From Plotosus lineatus (Eukaryota > Chordata > Actinopteri > Siluriformes > Plotosidae): DNA of 64,000 nt. Position numbers and translations under genes: made by a program. This document shows positions 36,201-48,334 of the stretch, in pieces. Position 1 is the stretch's first letter. Each line of letters begins with the position of its first letter. The notes beneath the pieces were generated by a model that was not told the origin of the DNA, did not search any database, and saw only the letters and a program-made list of their open reading frames with translations. The stretch lies in contig CM045745.1 in assembly GCA_024760905.1 (NCBI GenBank), positions 4,668,782 through 4,732,781 of the forward strand, written 5' to 3'.

Positions 36201-36415
36201 AGGAGGGATAGTGAGTATATTGGCAGTAGGATGCTGAGGTTGGAACTACCAGGCAGAAGGCCCAGAGGAAGACCAAAGAGAAGATTTATGGATGTGGTGA
36301 AGGCGGACATGAAGGTCGTTGGAATAAGAGTAGAAGATGCAGAGGATAGGGAGAGATGGAGGCAGATCATTTGCTGTGGCGACCCCTGAAGGGAACAGCT
36401 GAAAGGAAAAGAAGA
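33267..36415 (+). mobile_element. RTE-clade LINE, near full length (3.15 kb)
   Basis: Begins tgcagccatgagg and ends ggcgacccctgaagggaaca...aaaagaaga. The endonuclease region is at about 33590-34480 ([37 protein letters not shown]), broken by several stops. The RT ORF follows at 34545-36119 and the C-terminal domain runs to 36389. A perfect 20-bp duplication flanks it. Other copies in the window are truncated or rearranged versions of this element. Confidence 0.95.
34545..36119 (+). pseudogene. RTE reverse transcriptase ORF (524 codons open)
   Basis: Continuous [132 protein letters not shown] and a YFGST motif. A TAG at 36117 replaces the Glu codon of the RNEYIRG block seen in the copy at 60390; the rest ([19 protein letters not shown] and onward) continues open from 36177 to 36389. 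The upstream endonuclease is interrupted, so no full-length protein is expected. Confidence 0.93.
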
Positions 36416-36435
36416 AGTCCCACACAGCATTTCAA
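36416..36435 (+). repeat. 3' target-site duplication of the RTE copy
   Basis: agtcccacacagcatttcaa, identical to 33247-33266. Confidence 0.95.
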
Positions 36436-36561
36436 ATACATGTTCAACTTCAAGCCAGTAGAATTTAGCATTTGGACAAATCCTCTAAAATGAAAGTGGT
36501 TTTAATTTCCTGACCATAGAAGCTTCCAAATGTGACGGTTAATTAAGTGCGTGCTGACGTA

Positions 36562-36569
36562 TGACGTCA
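36562..36569. promoter_or_regulatory. Palindromic cAMP response element in the mcur1 promoter region
   Basis: TGACGTCA, the full CRE palindrome, preceded 7 bp earlier by a half-site (gctgacgtatgacgtcagtg). It is about 320 bp upstream of the mcur1 ATG. CREB/ATF binding is inferred from the motif. Confidence 0.5.
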
Positions 36570-36667
36570 GTGTACACCAGGAAGTCGTAGCTCTCGAACG
36601 AAGGAAACTTTTAAGATTTTAATTCGAAATAGGTTATTTTTAAACACAATACACAACTACAAAAATT

Positions 36668-36865
36668 ATGTTTCTGGCACGTTTTAACAACGTGGTGCTT
36701 TTACACCGTTTTCAGGGAACAACTCACAATATTTCTGATTTCTTTGACTTTGACAGAAGAACAAACAGAAGTCACGTGACCTGTTCGGTCAGCAGTTCTG
36801 CCGTTACTCTCGGGGTAAATTACTGGCGAGCGTGTCCTGTTTTTTTTTCAAAACTTTTGCGTTAA
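36668..36865 (+). other. Candidate upstream ORF of mcur1
   Basis: An ATG-initiated 65-codon ORF (MFLARFNNVVLLHRF...) ends 17 bp before the mcur1 ATG in another frame. If transcription starts upstream of 36668 it would act as a uORF. The transcript start is unknown. Confidence 0.35.
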
Positions 36866-36882
36866 AGCAAGAAAATCGAGAA

Positions 36883-39800
36883 ATGCTGCAAAGGATTGCA
36901 TTTCGAGGTGGCTCGATTTGGAGAGGTGTGCGGGGGTCGCTCGGCAAAGGTAATAACAACACTGCATACAAAGATCACTTCCGGTCAGCGCTTCAGCCTG
37001 CTCACGGTCAGGGTGGCTTCAGAGCCTTGTACTGGCCAATCGACATCTACTACATTACACCCGTATTCAGAACGACTTACAATCTGTCTCATTGGTTTAA
37101 CTGAGATGAGGGTTGAGGATCAAGGCAGTGGCAGTTTGGTGGAACTGGGACTTAAACCCACAACCTCCTGACTTTTAACATTGATCATTAAGACACCACT
37201 GCCAGGCCCAATACCTTCTTTTACTTCTTCTTTTCCTTTCGGCTTTTCCCTTCATGGGTTGCCACAGCAAACCATCCACCTCCATTTCACCCGATCCTCT
37301 GTATCTTCTACCTTCATGTCCTCCTTCACCACATCCATAAAGCTTCTCTTTGGTCTTCCTCTAGACCTTCTGCCTGGTAGTTCCAACCTCAGCATCCTAC
37401 TACCTAATAACCAGGACCCCATGCACCCTCAAATCCTTGTTTTTTTTCCCCGCCCACTAATCCACATGTTGGTGTGTTCAGGGTGAGAAAATGCTGCTGG
37501 ACAGCATTCACAGAAACTGCACATGGACCATAACCTCGGCTCAGAACCAAACCCAGATCAAATTAATAAGAAAGTAGAAAGTGTAGCGACATGGTCAATA
37601 AACCTTCATCCATTCATTCATTTTCTGAACCACTTAATCCTAATTAGGGTCACGGTGAGGCTGGCGCCCATCTGAGCCGACTCCAGGTGAGGGCAGGGTA
37701 CACCCTGGACAGCTCACCAGGACATCACAGGACTAACACTCACACAAACATTCACACCTAGGGGAGATTTGGAACAGCCAATTAACCTACTGTGCACGTT
37801 TTTGGACTGCAGGAGGAAACCAGAGTAGCTTGAGGAAACCCACACAAGCACAGGGAGAGCATGCAAACTCTGCACAGAAACGCCCAGGCTGGGACTCAAA
37901 CCCAGGACCTTCTTGCAGTGAGACGGACGTGCTAATCACTACAGCACCGTGCTGCCCATGTAATAAACCTTTAATAGACAAACTAGCACATTAAGGCTTG
38001 AAGTCGCTGTGGTGTATCCAATTCCTTTTTTCTTTCACACGCCTGTATATCTCTACCGCACAAACCTTGACCTATTACTATCACTGTTTAGTTTTTGGCA
38101 GAATAATGTTTTAAGCATACAGATAATAAATAGGACTTCCTTATGCTCAAAGATGGAATGATTTGATTACTTGTAAATATAATCAAGCAGAGGATACTGT
38201 GGCTCGGTTGTTAGTGCAGTCCGTCCAGCGAATAGGTTCTGGGTTCGAATCTTGTAGCTGAAAAGGGCCCTCTGAATGTAGGATAGGTGGTCAGGTGGTC
38301 TCCCGATGCTTGTGTGGCCTCTCGCTGGGCATTCTTGCTTCCACACACAGTCCAAAGGCTTGATCATAGTGCATATAAGTGTGAATGGTTGTTTGTGTGT
38401 GTTAGCCCTGCAGTAGACTGATGACCTATTTAGGGTGCACCCTGACTTTGTCCAAGATTGTTTGGCTCAAGTCTCGTCCAAAATTGCTGACGGATGGATA
38501 ACTAGTAGAGAAGAGAGTATAAATTAAGTGGAAATAAGCAATGTGTGAGAGATGTTCAGGTTCATATATTCTAAATGCACATATTTTTTATGGGTTTACA
38601 TTGTGATTGTTATCTGAGCTAGATTAAGGCTTACTGTAAATAATAAGAAGAACTATATGGACTGTTTACCTTTAAAATGTTACATTCACATATTAAATCC
38701 TGCAACATGTCCTTTCCAGAATTCGGCACCTTCATTAAAGTGATGCAGTATGACTCGAATAATTCACACCTGACAAAATCTAGCCACAGGAAACTTCTGT
38801 TTGATACGCATGCAATGGTCCAACTCCTGGAAGAGAGTGGTTCGTATGTTTTTGTATTCAAGTATTATTGGACCTTCACAGTGTGAAGTCTGCTTCATAC
38901 GTCCAATAATTTAAAACTGAGGCCAACTCAAGCACTGCAGTCTTTTCCTTTAGGGATCACAGTCCAGCAGGCTGAAGTTATTGTGAAAGTACTGCTCAAT
39001 ACAACCAAGTCCAACATGGACGTCATGTACAATGATATGGTCACCAAGACACAGCAAGTACGGTGTTAGCTTTACTCTGAGAACATGCTGAATGTTTATC
39101 TGACTCTTCATTTCCTTTACATATACTGTATTATAGACGTAATAATCCATCTGATTCCCACTGTTTATTCCTCAGAGCTGTTTGTTACGTTTGACGTATG
39201 ATCCTCACAATGAAGTAGCATAAATATCCAGCACATTCATGGTATTTGATGTCTTTTTGCCATTTTACAGGAAATCATGTTACAGAAGGTTATGTCTCAC
39301 ATTGCAGCCGTCAAAAAAGACATGATCATTTTGGAGAAAAGTGAATTTTCCACATTGCTTGCCGAGAATGAAGTAAGCATTGTGTTTGTTTTTGTGTATT
39401 ATGTGTGCTGACTTGTTAGTGGAGGAAAACATTATAAGCAAGATCTTCTTGCTATTCTCATCCCCTGTCAACATAGAATATTGAGTGAGGCGTATGGTAA
39501 TCCTCAGACTGCATGTCTGTCCATCCTGCATCACTTCTATGCAATTTCTGATCATCAATTTGGTGCAGGAACTTCATATTATAAACATAAGTTTACTTCA
39601 ACACCTTCTCGCATGAGTTCAGAGAACCGGGAATTTGACTTTTTTTCAAGGTCATATTGAGGTCAAAATTTAACCGTACGTCTCTATGCGACTGCTGATC
39701 ACCAAAATGACTTCAGTCAACATTTTATATTGTAAACATCAATTCAAAGACCCATAGGCTTAACTTATTTTTGAAGTTTAAATGAAGGTAGTTTTTGTCA

Positions 39801-40146
39801 AAATTGGCCTTTTCTGTGCAGTTAATTCGAAACAATTTTTATACTTATAACTAATAAGCCACTTGCTATATATATATATATAATTTTTTTTTTACTTAGC
39901 ATCAAGATTGATACCTTGAACCTAATTCATGGCTGCTGTTTTTGAATTGTTTATGTTTCTTTTTGTAGAGAATCAAGGTAGAGCTTGCACACGCAAAGAT
40001 TCAGTTCTCTGTAAGTACAAATATTGGAAATTTGTAAAAAAAAAAAAAAATGTCATGTTGTGAAGCAACCTTAGAATAGTTCTGATCCATAACACCATCA
40101 TATATATACATATGCTGTATGTGTGTGTGTGTGTGTGTATATAAAG

Positions 40147-40219
<73 letters not shown>

Positions 40220-41398
40220 TTCATACACTTTTGTCTGAATTATTAGGATATAATGAATAAAGTATGCTTAGACAACAAGCTGGATGTGAATGTGGAAAGT
40301 AGTCAGGTGAAAGAGATGGTACGTTCTACACCGATCACACCCTGAACAAAAACATCTATTTACTTTTAAATAGAGTGAATTTTTTTTGGTCTAAAGCTGC
40401 TGCATTTCAGAAAACGGAGCATGAAAAGAAGATTTTGGAGGCCAGAAATCACATGATGGAGATGGTTAGTGTAATATACTAATACACAAATACTTTGATA
40501 TTCCTGAAATTTTGGCATCTCGAAATAAAAGATTATCATCTCTTAAGCTTAAGATTTTATGATATGCCACCTTTGAGCAGTGATGTAGAGATGTGTGAAT
40601 AGCAGGTGATTGTTAACTTCCCTTTTTTTCAGCTTGCTGATCAGGACCGTCTTGTGACACAGAGTAATGTGAAAATCGACACTGAAGTTGCTGGTCTGAA
40701 AACCATGCTAGAATCTCACAAACTGGACAGTATCAAATACCTGGCAGGTAACAGAAATGGGTTTTTTCCTTTTACAATAACAACCTGCGCTTCAAATGAT
40801 ATTAACGGAGGGCTGAAAAATTTGGATTTTTATCTTAAATTTATACATTTGAACATATTTATAAATGCAATTATATAGATAGAAATAATTTATCTTGAAT
40901 TTTTCTTTATTGAGACTTCTCATTCTCAGCTATAGGAAGAAAAAAAAACATTTCACGCCCCCCCCCCCCCCCCATCGCCTGCTCGTGACTGTAAATAGTG
41001 TTTACTGCACTTCATAACATTTGCTCGGTGCTTTTCCCCTCGCCATAGGGAACACAGTGAGAGCGCCACTGCCACCTACTGTCGAGGACGCACAATTACA
41101 TTTAATACTAGTACAGTATGGCAAAAAAGCAAGTTCCCCAGGGTCATATGCAACCCCCGCTATTTGAGAAGCACTGGCCTTGTGGGAGCTCACCACAAGC
41201 CTTTCCTTGCTGGCATTCGTAGCATGCACAGGCGCAAAATTCTCCTCCTCTTCCTTCTCTATTAAGTGCCTTTCCATGTGACATCTTCACGCTCACGTGA
41301 CTTCTTTGCCGTAGTCAATGATAGGAAGGGTTAGTTGACTTATTGTTTATTCTTGTTTTATTATTATTTATTATTCACTATTATTAAAGTTAATGTAC

Positions 41399-41429
<31 letters not shown>

Positions 41430-41959
41430 GTTATTATTATTATGAAATATTTAATGTTTTTAGATGATTGAGATTTCCTTTTGGCTTTTTTCCCTTTTTC
41501 AGGGGTCGCCACACCATAGGTTTTTACGTAGGATGCCCTTCCTGATACAACCCTTTAGCAAGGGACAGAAACACGCTGACGGCTTTGCAACTACTCTTTA
41601 TGAAAGTCAGCAATGGTTCTTTTACATGCCTCTCACCATAGACAGTGAGAGACATGGCCAGCCTTTGATAACCCAGTTAGCTGCACTGGTGGGACAGTGA
41701 CAACCTTGTGGGGACTCGAACCCCCAACCTTAGGATCAGCAATCCAGCGCCCTCTACCACTGGACCACCACATGTTTATCTTTAATATATTCGGTCAAAT
41801 ATACATGTTTGTGTCAGGTTATATGAATGTGGGAGGGAGCTGGAATGGATGAATTGGTTTTCGATCATTTCCGATAGGAATTTTTGTTTTATGTAAGAAA
41901 CATTTTGACTTACAAGCTCGCCCTCAGGACGGATTAATTTCGTAAGTCAAGGTACCACT

Positions 41960-41996
<37 letters not shown>

Positions 41997-42329
41997 TAAT
42001 ATCATCATCATCATCATCAAATGCAAAATTTCCAGTAAATTACAAATTGCTTGTTGAGAATATAATCAGTAAATAAAATCAAGTACCACATAATGAAAAG
42101 TAATATAACTTGATTCCTTTTAGTTACATTTGGATTACTTTGATACCAAATACAGACGCTCCCCGACTTACGTTCATTCGTTTTACGTTTTTTCACTTTT
42201 AAGTTTTTTTTTTTTTCCAAAAAAAAGTCAAATTTTGAGTTTAGACATACCTACGTAGTACATTGACGTAATGACGTAATGATGCTGCATCCATTGTTTA
42301 CAAACGTGCCCCTCCTTCTTCCCAGTTCA

Positions 42330-42387
<58 letters not shown>

Positions 42388-45300
42388 GAGATGAATTAAC
42401 TATCTGCTCAGATCGGCACAATCTACCATGCATACTCAGTTAAGCAAAGAGAGTTGTAAAATGAATGAAAACCCAAGAAAGAGAACTCTCTCTTCTGCTG
42501 ATTCACATCAGTGATTCACTTCAGTGCAGGCTGAGTACTAAACGAGTTCAACGGCGCCCTTGCGCACTTAAAAGACCGGAAGTCCGTATAACCCGCTCTT
42601 TGTTTCAAGCAAGTAAACTACTTTCAACAAGTGCACTACTTTCGGTATTGAGCACCTCACATATTGTAAGCGTTGATTGGCTGTTTTAAGCTTCATGTAA
42701 AGTGACTCGGCACAGCTTCATGTAAAGTGACACTCCGTCGACCATCGGAACCATTTACAAGCAGAAAAATCACATCATAGAGAATGTTAAAGGTTATATT
42801 TGATCCTGTATTTGATATTTGATGAGTGAATTTGGTTAAAATTTATCAATTTGAAATTATTTTGCTTGAATATAATTTATTTGAAATTAATGTTGATATT
42901 ATTTGATATATTTGATATTATTTTACAATGTTATGTTTATAATATAATAGTGAGTTGAAGCAGCTGATGATGCTTCCTATATGCTCACATATTGTGTACG
43001 TGCATGTGGTGTGTCCTGTTTAAAATAATCTCAAAATGAAATCTGTTAATTGGAATGTCTGATTTTACATAATGTCATGGTAATCTAATTACTCCTTTTT
43101 TCTGTACTGTACTGGTACAGGTCTTTTTTTTTCAACCCCAATTACATAACGCTGTAGCATTGTTACATTGTCATCTGGTGTTCCAAAATCACATCAAATG
43201 TGTGTTGCTTATGATAAGGTCCTTCAGAAAAAGATTACACCACGGAAAAGAACGATGGAACAAGTCATACTTTGGGGAGTTAAACATGTCTCCGTAGTCA
43301 TGGTGACAAATCAATCAGGTATCAAAATACACTTTTGACAGCAAAGTTTTGTTGTAAGAATATAGTTTGAATGACACTACAAGACTGGTTATCTGAATTA
43401 TTTTTGAATGTCGTATCAGTTGTTACTGCTGTTAGAGGGAGTGCGCGGTGTGGAAGCCTCTCATTCGTAACTTAAACCCTAATCATATTTGATTGTAACA
43501 TCGGCGATTCACCGTGTGACCTTCTTCACAGTTAAACTGTTGGTCCCAGAGCCATGTGGAGAGTCTCATGGAGCTATGAACAAAATATATATTAATCAGT
43601 AACAGCTTAAAGGGGAAAGATGCTTAATTAGTAAGGTTAAATCAGAACAAATGTGAAAATAATTTTACGGTCCACTCCATTAATTGAGTTAACTATTTGT
43701 TTTTTTTTCTTCAGTTATCCATTTTTTTATAACATTCCCAGTAAAATGACTCAGACCTTTGACCTAAACAGTCGTTTTGTAGCACAGGATTAAAGTCTTT
43801 CTATTTACAGAACGTTAATAGTGCACAGTCTGCTCCATTACTGAGGTTCTTCTTGTGTTACAGGCACATGTGGAGGAGTTAGTCAGGGAACTATGTCAAG
43901 AAAAGGTAGAGAGCTGGCTGACATGATGCAGAGGAGGAAGGTGGACATACTGTGTGTCCAGGAGAGCAGGTGGAAATGTAGCAAGGCTAGAAGCTTAGGA
44001 GCAGGGTTTAAGCTGTTTTTTCATGGTGGGGATGGGAAGAGAAATGGAGTAGGAGTCATCTTGAAGGAGGAGTTTGTCAGGAATGTTCTAGAAGTGAAAA
44101 GAGTGTCAGACAGAGTGATGAGTCTCATGTTTAGAAATTTAAGGCATGATGTTTAATGTTGTTAGTGCTTATGCCCCACAGGCAGGATGTAAGCTAGAAG
44201 AGAAGGAGAGATTCTGGAGTGAGTTGGATGAAGTGATGCAGAGTACCAATAGAGGTGAAAGAGTGGTCATTGGTGCAGACTTCCAAAGGACATGTTGGTG
44301 AAGGCAACAGAGGGGATGAGGAAGTGATGGGCAGGTTTGGTATCCAGGACAGGAACACAGAAGGACAGATGTTGATAGATTTTGCATAAAGGATGGAAAT
44401 GGCTGTGGTGAATACTTTCTTCCAGAAGAGACAGGAGCATAGTGTGACTTATAAAAGCGGAAATAGGAGCACACAGGTAGAGTACATCTTGTGCAGGCGT
44501 TGTAATTTGAAGGAAGTCAGTGACTGCAAAGTAGTAGTGGGTAACAGTGCTGCCAAACAGCATAGGATGGTGGTGTGCAGGATGATGCTGATGGTGAGAA
44601 AGGTGAAGAAGGCAAAGGCAGAGCAGAAGACAAAGTGGTGGAAGCTGAAAAAGGAAGTGTCGTGTTGTCTTCAAGGAGGAGTTGAAACAGGTTTTGGGTG
44701 GTCAGGAAGTGCTTCCAGATGACTGGACAACTACAGCTAATGTGAGCAGGGAGACAGGTAGGAGAGTACTTGGTGTGTCCTCTAGAAGGACAGTCGATGT
44801 GCAGAGTTGTGGCAACTACAGAGGGATAAAGTTGATGAGCCATACGATGAAGTTATGGGAAAGAATAGTTGAAGCTAGACTTAGGGCAGAAGTCAGCATT
44901 TGTGAACAACAGTTTAGTTTTATGCCAAGAAAGACCACCACAGATATAGGGTTTGCCTTGAGGATGTTAATAGAGAAATACTGAGAAGGTCAGAAGGAGC
45001 CGCATTGTGTCTTTGTGGATCTAGAGAAAGCAAATGACAGGGAGCCGAGAGAGGAACTGTGGTATTGCATGAGGACGTCTGGAGTGGCAGAGAAGTATGT
45101 TAGAGTGGTGCAGGACATGTATGAGAGATGTAAAACAGTGGTAAGGTGTGCTGTCAGTGTGACAGAAGAGTTCAAGGTGGAGGTAGGACTGCATCAAGGG
45201 TCAACTCTGAGCCCCTTCTTGTTTGCTATGGTGATGGACAGGTTGGCAGATGAGGTTAGACAAGACTGGACTATGATGTTTGCAGATGATTGTGATCTAT

Positions 45301-46422
45301 AGTGAGAGCAGATAACAAGTGCAGGAAAATCTAGAGAGGTGGAGGTATGCCCTGGAAAGGAGAGGAATGAAGGTGAGCCTCAGTAAAACAGAATGCATGT
45401 GTGTGAACGACAAGGACCCAAAAGGAACGGTGAGGTTACAGGGAGCAGAGATAAGGAAGGTGGAGGATTTTAAGTACTTAGGATCAACAATCCAGAGCAA
45501 TGGAGAGTGTGGAAAAGAGGTGAAGAAGCATGTGCAGGCAGGTTGGAATGGTTGGAGAAAAGTGTCCGGTGTGATAGGAAGGTATCGGCAAGAGTGAAGG
45601 GAAAAGTGTACAAGATGGTGTTGAAGCCAGCGATGTTGTATGGTTTAGAAACAGTGGCGCTGGGGAAAAGACAGGAGGCTGAGCTGGAGGTCGCAGAGAT
45701 GAAAATGTTGAAGTTCTCTTTGGGAGTAACGAGGATGGATAGGATCAGGAATGAGTACATCAGAGGACAGCACATGTTAGAGGTTTTGGAGACAAAGTCA
45801 GAGAGGCTAGATTGAGATGGTTTGGACATGTACGGAGGAGAGATAGTGAGTATATTGATAGTAGGATGCTGAGGTTGGAACTACCAGGCAGAAGGCCAAG
45901 AGGAAGACCAAAGAGAAGATTTATGGATGTGGTGAAGGAGGACATGAAGGTAGTTGGAGTAAGAGTACAAGATGCAGATAGGGTGAGAAGGATTCAGATG
46001 ATTCGCTGTGGCGACCCCTGAAGGGAAAAGCCGAAAGGAAAAGAAGAAGAACTGGAGGATTTACTCAGAGAACTGAAGAACTCGTTAGTTCCTATTACAA
46101 CACAATCACAAACTTTCACACTCACACCAAGGAGGGATTTGGACCAGCCCATTAGCCTACTGTGCATGTTTTTGGACTGTGGGAGGAAACCAGAGTATCC
46201 GGAGTAACCAATGCAAGCACGGGGAGAAAATGCAAACTCCACACAGTGACCTTCACTATGGATTTTAGTCCGATTTGGATTCGGTGATTTTGAAATGATT
46301 TCACAGCTTTGTGTCTCTAGTAAAATAGTCCTGACAATTTTGTGTTGTGTCTTCTTGCCTCTCCAGGGTCAGTGTTCACGTGTCTCACAGTTGTACTTGG
46401 ATTCTTTCGGATTTGGATGTGA
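36883..46422 (+). CDS. mcur1: mcur1, mitochondrial calcium uniporter regulator 1
   Basis: Nine plus-strand exons: 36883-36949, 38720-38839, 38954-39057, 39271-39372, 39969-40010, 40247-40318, 40411-40464, 40633-40747 and 46367-46422. They join in phase to 243 residues. Residues 1-22 are Arg-rich with no acidic residue, as in a mitochondrial presequence. Then come [14 protein letters not shown] (50-63), a QQAEVIV segment, [25 protein letters not shown], a coiled coil, [23 protein letters not shown], and a terminal membrane helix (about 228-242). The [15 protein letters not shown] block favours MCUR1 over its paralogue CCDC90B. Known role: inner-membrane protein promoting assembly or activity of the MCU channel; a cytochrome-oxidase assembly role has also been proposed. 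It is much shorter than human MCUR1, mainly at the N terminus. The intron 2 donor is a weak GTTCGT. The 5.6-kb last intron holds an RTE copy. Confidence 0.92.
37207..37405 (-). mobile_element. RTE LINE 3'-end fragment in mcur1 intron 1
   Basis: On the minus strand this is the terminal part of the [24 protein letters not shown] coding, then [19 protein letters not shown] sequence and the 3' end. It is a 5'-truncated insertion of about 200 bp. Confidence 0.8.
37611..37957 (-). repeat. Family 3 SINE-like repeat, near complete
   Basis: Left end ttctgaaccacttaatccta, then tgagggcagggtacaccctg, tttggactgcaggaggaaac and acccaggaccttcttgcagt. The tRNA-like head complement is at the right (gtgctaatcactacagcacc). 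It lies in mcur1 intron 1. Confidence 0.8.
38192..38495 (+). repeat. tRNA-derived SINE, family 4
   Basis: Head gatactgtggctcggttgtt, box B ggttcgaatcttg, and a 3' region (agccctgcagtagactgatg) related to family 3. Found once in the window, in mcur1 intron 1. Confidence 0.6.
40145..40222. repeat. (AT)n microsatellite
   Basis: Long AT run inside mcur1 intron 5, ending 24 bp before the exon 6 acceptor AG. A (GT)n run precedes it at about 40120-40138. Confidence 0.95.
41340..41445. repeat. (ATT)n-rich low-complexity tract
   Basis: Interrupted TTATTA repeats in mcur1 intron 8. A second one lies at about 41959-42020. Confidence 0.85.
41463..41772 (-). repeat. tRNA-derived SINE, family 1 (tail type A, RTE-like)
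   Basis: Tail A is at the left (tccttttggctttttccctt-like, then caggggtcgccacacc, tttttacgtaggatgccctt). The body is in reverse and the head complement is at the right (gggactcgaacccccaacct, accactggaccaccac). Confidence 0.85.
41780..41965 (+). mobile_element. MITE-like fragment, right end
   Basis: tcaggttatatgaatgtggg, then aattggttttcgatc, tgacttacaagctcgccctc and a gtcaaggtaccactgta end. It matches 62530-62712 and, in reverse, 47100-47460. Only the right part is present. Confidence 0.6.
42333..42377. repeat. (AT)n microsatellite
   Basis: AT run in mcur1 intron 8 followed by a short (AC)n. Confidence 0.95.
43871..46070 (+). mobile_element. RTE-clade LINE in mcur1 intron 8, 5'-truncated, internally deleted
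   Basis: RTE homology runs 43887-46053. It begins at the ggaactatg of the endonuclease start and ends in the usual 3' sequence. A deletion of about 600 bp joins GVSSRRTVD to [12 protein letters not shown] near 44800. Flanks tggaggagttagtcag (43871-43886) and tggaggatttactcag (46054-46069) match at 14 of 16, a likely aged target-site duplication. RT motifs remain ([21 protein letters not shown]), with frameshifts. Confidence 0.9.
46090..46252 (-). repeat. Family 3 SINE-like fragment
   Basis: Body only, reverse orientation: cacactcacaccaaggaggg, tttttggactgtgggaggaa, gaaaatgcaaactccacaca. It lies in mcur1 intron 8, shortly before the last exon. Confidence 0.65.
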
Positions 46423-46807
46423 ATGCAGACAAATTTCCCCAGAAGATTTCAGATATATCTCTGATCCAGAGAACCATGCATTTATATCGAAGAAATTATT
46501 AGGTTGGCGTATTCCATTGGCTGCCATTATTCTCAAACTGACTAGTGATGATCTGACTTTGTCAGGTTCTGCCACGCCTGAGGAAGGTGCTCTCCTAGCT
46601 GCTGAAAGATATTTTCTGCTGCTGAGAACATTCATGCTGTTGTAGTCTTTTTTTTTTGTTTGTTAATTGTTGTTGTTGTTGTTTGTAAAGTGCACCAGAT
46701 TGAGTATTGAAACTCGCATGCTACACTCGAGTGCAGGGTGAGGACTGAATGCTGTTAAGTGATGTTCTCAAGATATGGCCTGAGAACTATCAGGTCTGGA
46801 AGAAGAA

Positions 46808-46813
46808 AATAAA
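46808..46813 (+). terminator. Candidate mcur1 polyadenylation signal
   Basis: AATAAA about 390 bp after the mcur1 stop. It is the first canonical hexamer downstream. Confidence 0.5.
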
Positions 46814-47099
46814 AATTCAGGATGCTTATTTGCCGAAATAAGTTTTGTACTGCAAGTTTAACTTTGACTAGGTGATTGATTATTATTTTATAATTATACT
46901 GTATATTTAATTTATTTGGAGTTCTTATTTCACATCATCATTTTTGTTTAATTTCATTATTATTACTTCACACTGTACTGTATAACACACAGTATTTCAG
47001 TAATACCTATTTGTTTAAATCATAGCAGTGGAACAAATAAATAGGACATTTTTCTGCAGATTCTTAAAATTTGTTATTTTTATGGATGTGTTATTTAGA

Positions 47100-47465
47100 A
47101 GGCTTGACTTATGAATTTAATTTGTTTCGAGGGCAAGCTCATAAGTCAAAACTTCATTAGATAGAACAAAAATTTCCATCGATAATAAGAGAAAACCAAT
47201 TAATTCGTTCCAACCCCCTTCCAAACTCATATAACCTAACACAAATACGTATATTTCACCTAATATATTAACGATAAACATATAAAAACAATAAATATTT
47301 CATGATAATAATACATGTACATTTACATTGGGGCAGCGGTAGCCCTAATGTCAGCTGGATCAGCAAACTTTGCTTGTTGGATGGGGAAGATTTTCAGTGG
47401 GATCAAAGCTCGTATCGTGGAAAATTCATTGTAAATGGCACTCGTAAGTCAGGGTACCACTTTAT
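47100..47465 (-). mobile_element. MITE-like element related to 62115-62712
   Basis: Reverse-oriented relative of the 41780-41965 fragment (gagggcaagctcataagtca at the left; aaggctcgtaagtcagggta-type end at the right near 47440-47460). It is AT-rich inside and has no transposase. Confidence 0.5.
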
Positions 47466-47869
47466 TTTGGATTATTGAAAGCATCAAAGTCACAAAAATG
47501 TCAAAAATCATTATTATTTTGTTAGTATTATTATAGTTATTCAATAATTCATTCTGAACAGCTTAATCCGAATTATGGTCACAAGGAGACTGGTGCCTGA
47601 AATACGAAACAACCCCCTCTTACGAAAAGAAATTCAAAATTCAAATGCGTTTCAAATGCAATTAACTTGTTTAATTCAGTAAATGGTTAATAAATGTGGG
47701 CGCATTTGAGCTTATCTAGCATCCTGATCCCTCAAGGAATCAAATTAAAGTTAAGTTTGCAGGGAATGCGCTTTGAATTCCACGTCTTGTGGGCGTGGCC
47801 TGCAGCGTGCTTGCGAGAGAAGGAGATAGAGAGAGAGAGAAAAAGAGGGAGAGGGAGCGAGAGAGAAAG

Positions 47870-47915
<46 letters not shown>
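47870..47915. repeat. (GT)n microsatellite
   Basis: GT run preceded by a GA-rich stretch (47820-47868), between mcur1 and dph2. Confidence 0.95.
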
Positions 47916-47917
<2 letters not shown>

Positions 47918-48334
47918 ATAAAAATGTTTAATAATGGTTTAATTAATAAATATGTTAATAAAATGGTTCAATGAATAATTTTCTTTTACTTTTAACACAT
48001 ATTTCATACAAAATTGGTGTACTTTTATTATTTTTAAAGGGTTTATGGGGTTTATCCAGTACAAGGACTGGAGCCTTGGAACGAATTAGGCGTTTAACAT
48101 GTAAGATGTGACCCCTACTTACGAAATCCCCGCAATACGAAAAGGGCTCTGGAACGGATTAATTTCGTAAATTGGGGGCCGAATGTACAGGATGCTACAA
48201 GTGTATTTACTTTTCGGGGGATTCAGGCTGCTAAGATTTCACGTTTTGTAACTTGAATTTTCTTTTGTATTCAGAGATGAAATTTTTTTATGTAAAGGCG
48301 TTTTGTAACTTGGATTTTTCATTCAGTGAGGTAT

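Noticed and set aside
43861..46090. Possible coiled-coil exon ([10 protein letters not shown] / [13 protein letters not shown]) on either side of the RTE
   Set aside because: The similar halves are better explained as the two copies of a target-site duplication; mcur1 splices from 40747 to 46367 in phase without them.
46295..46645. 116-codon ORF in a different frame over the last mcur1 exon
   Set aside because: The frame in phase with exon 8 gives the expected [12 protein letters not shown] membrane segment and a stop; the longer ORF is a shadow.
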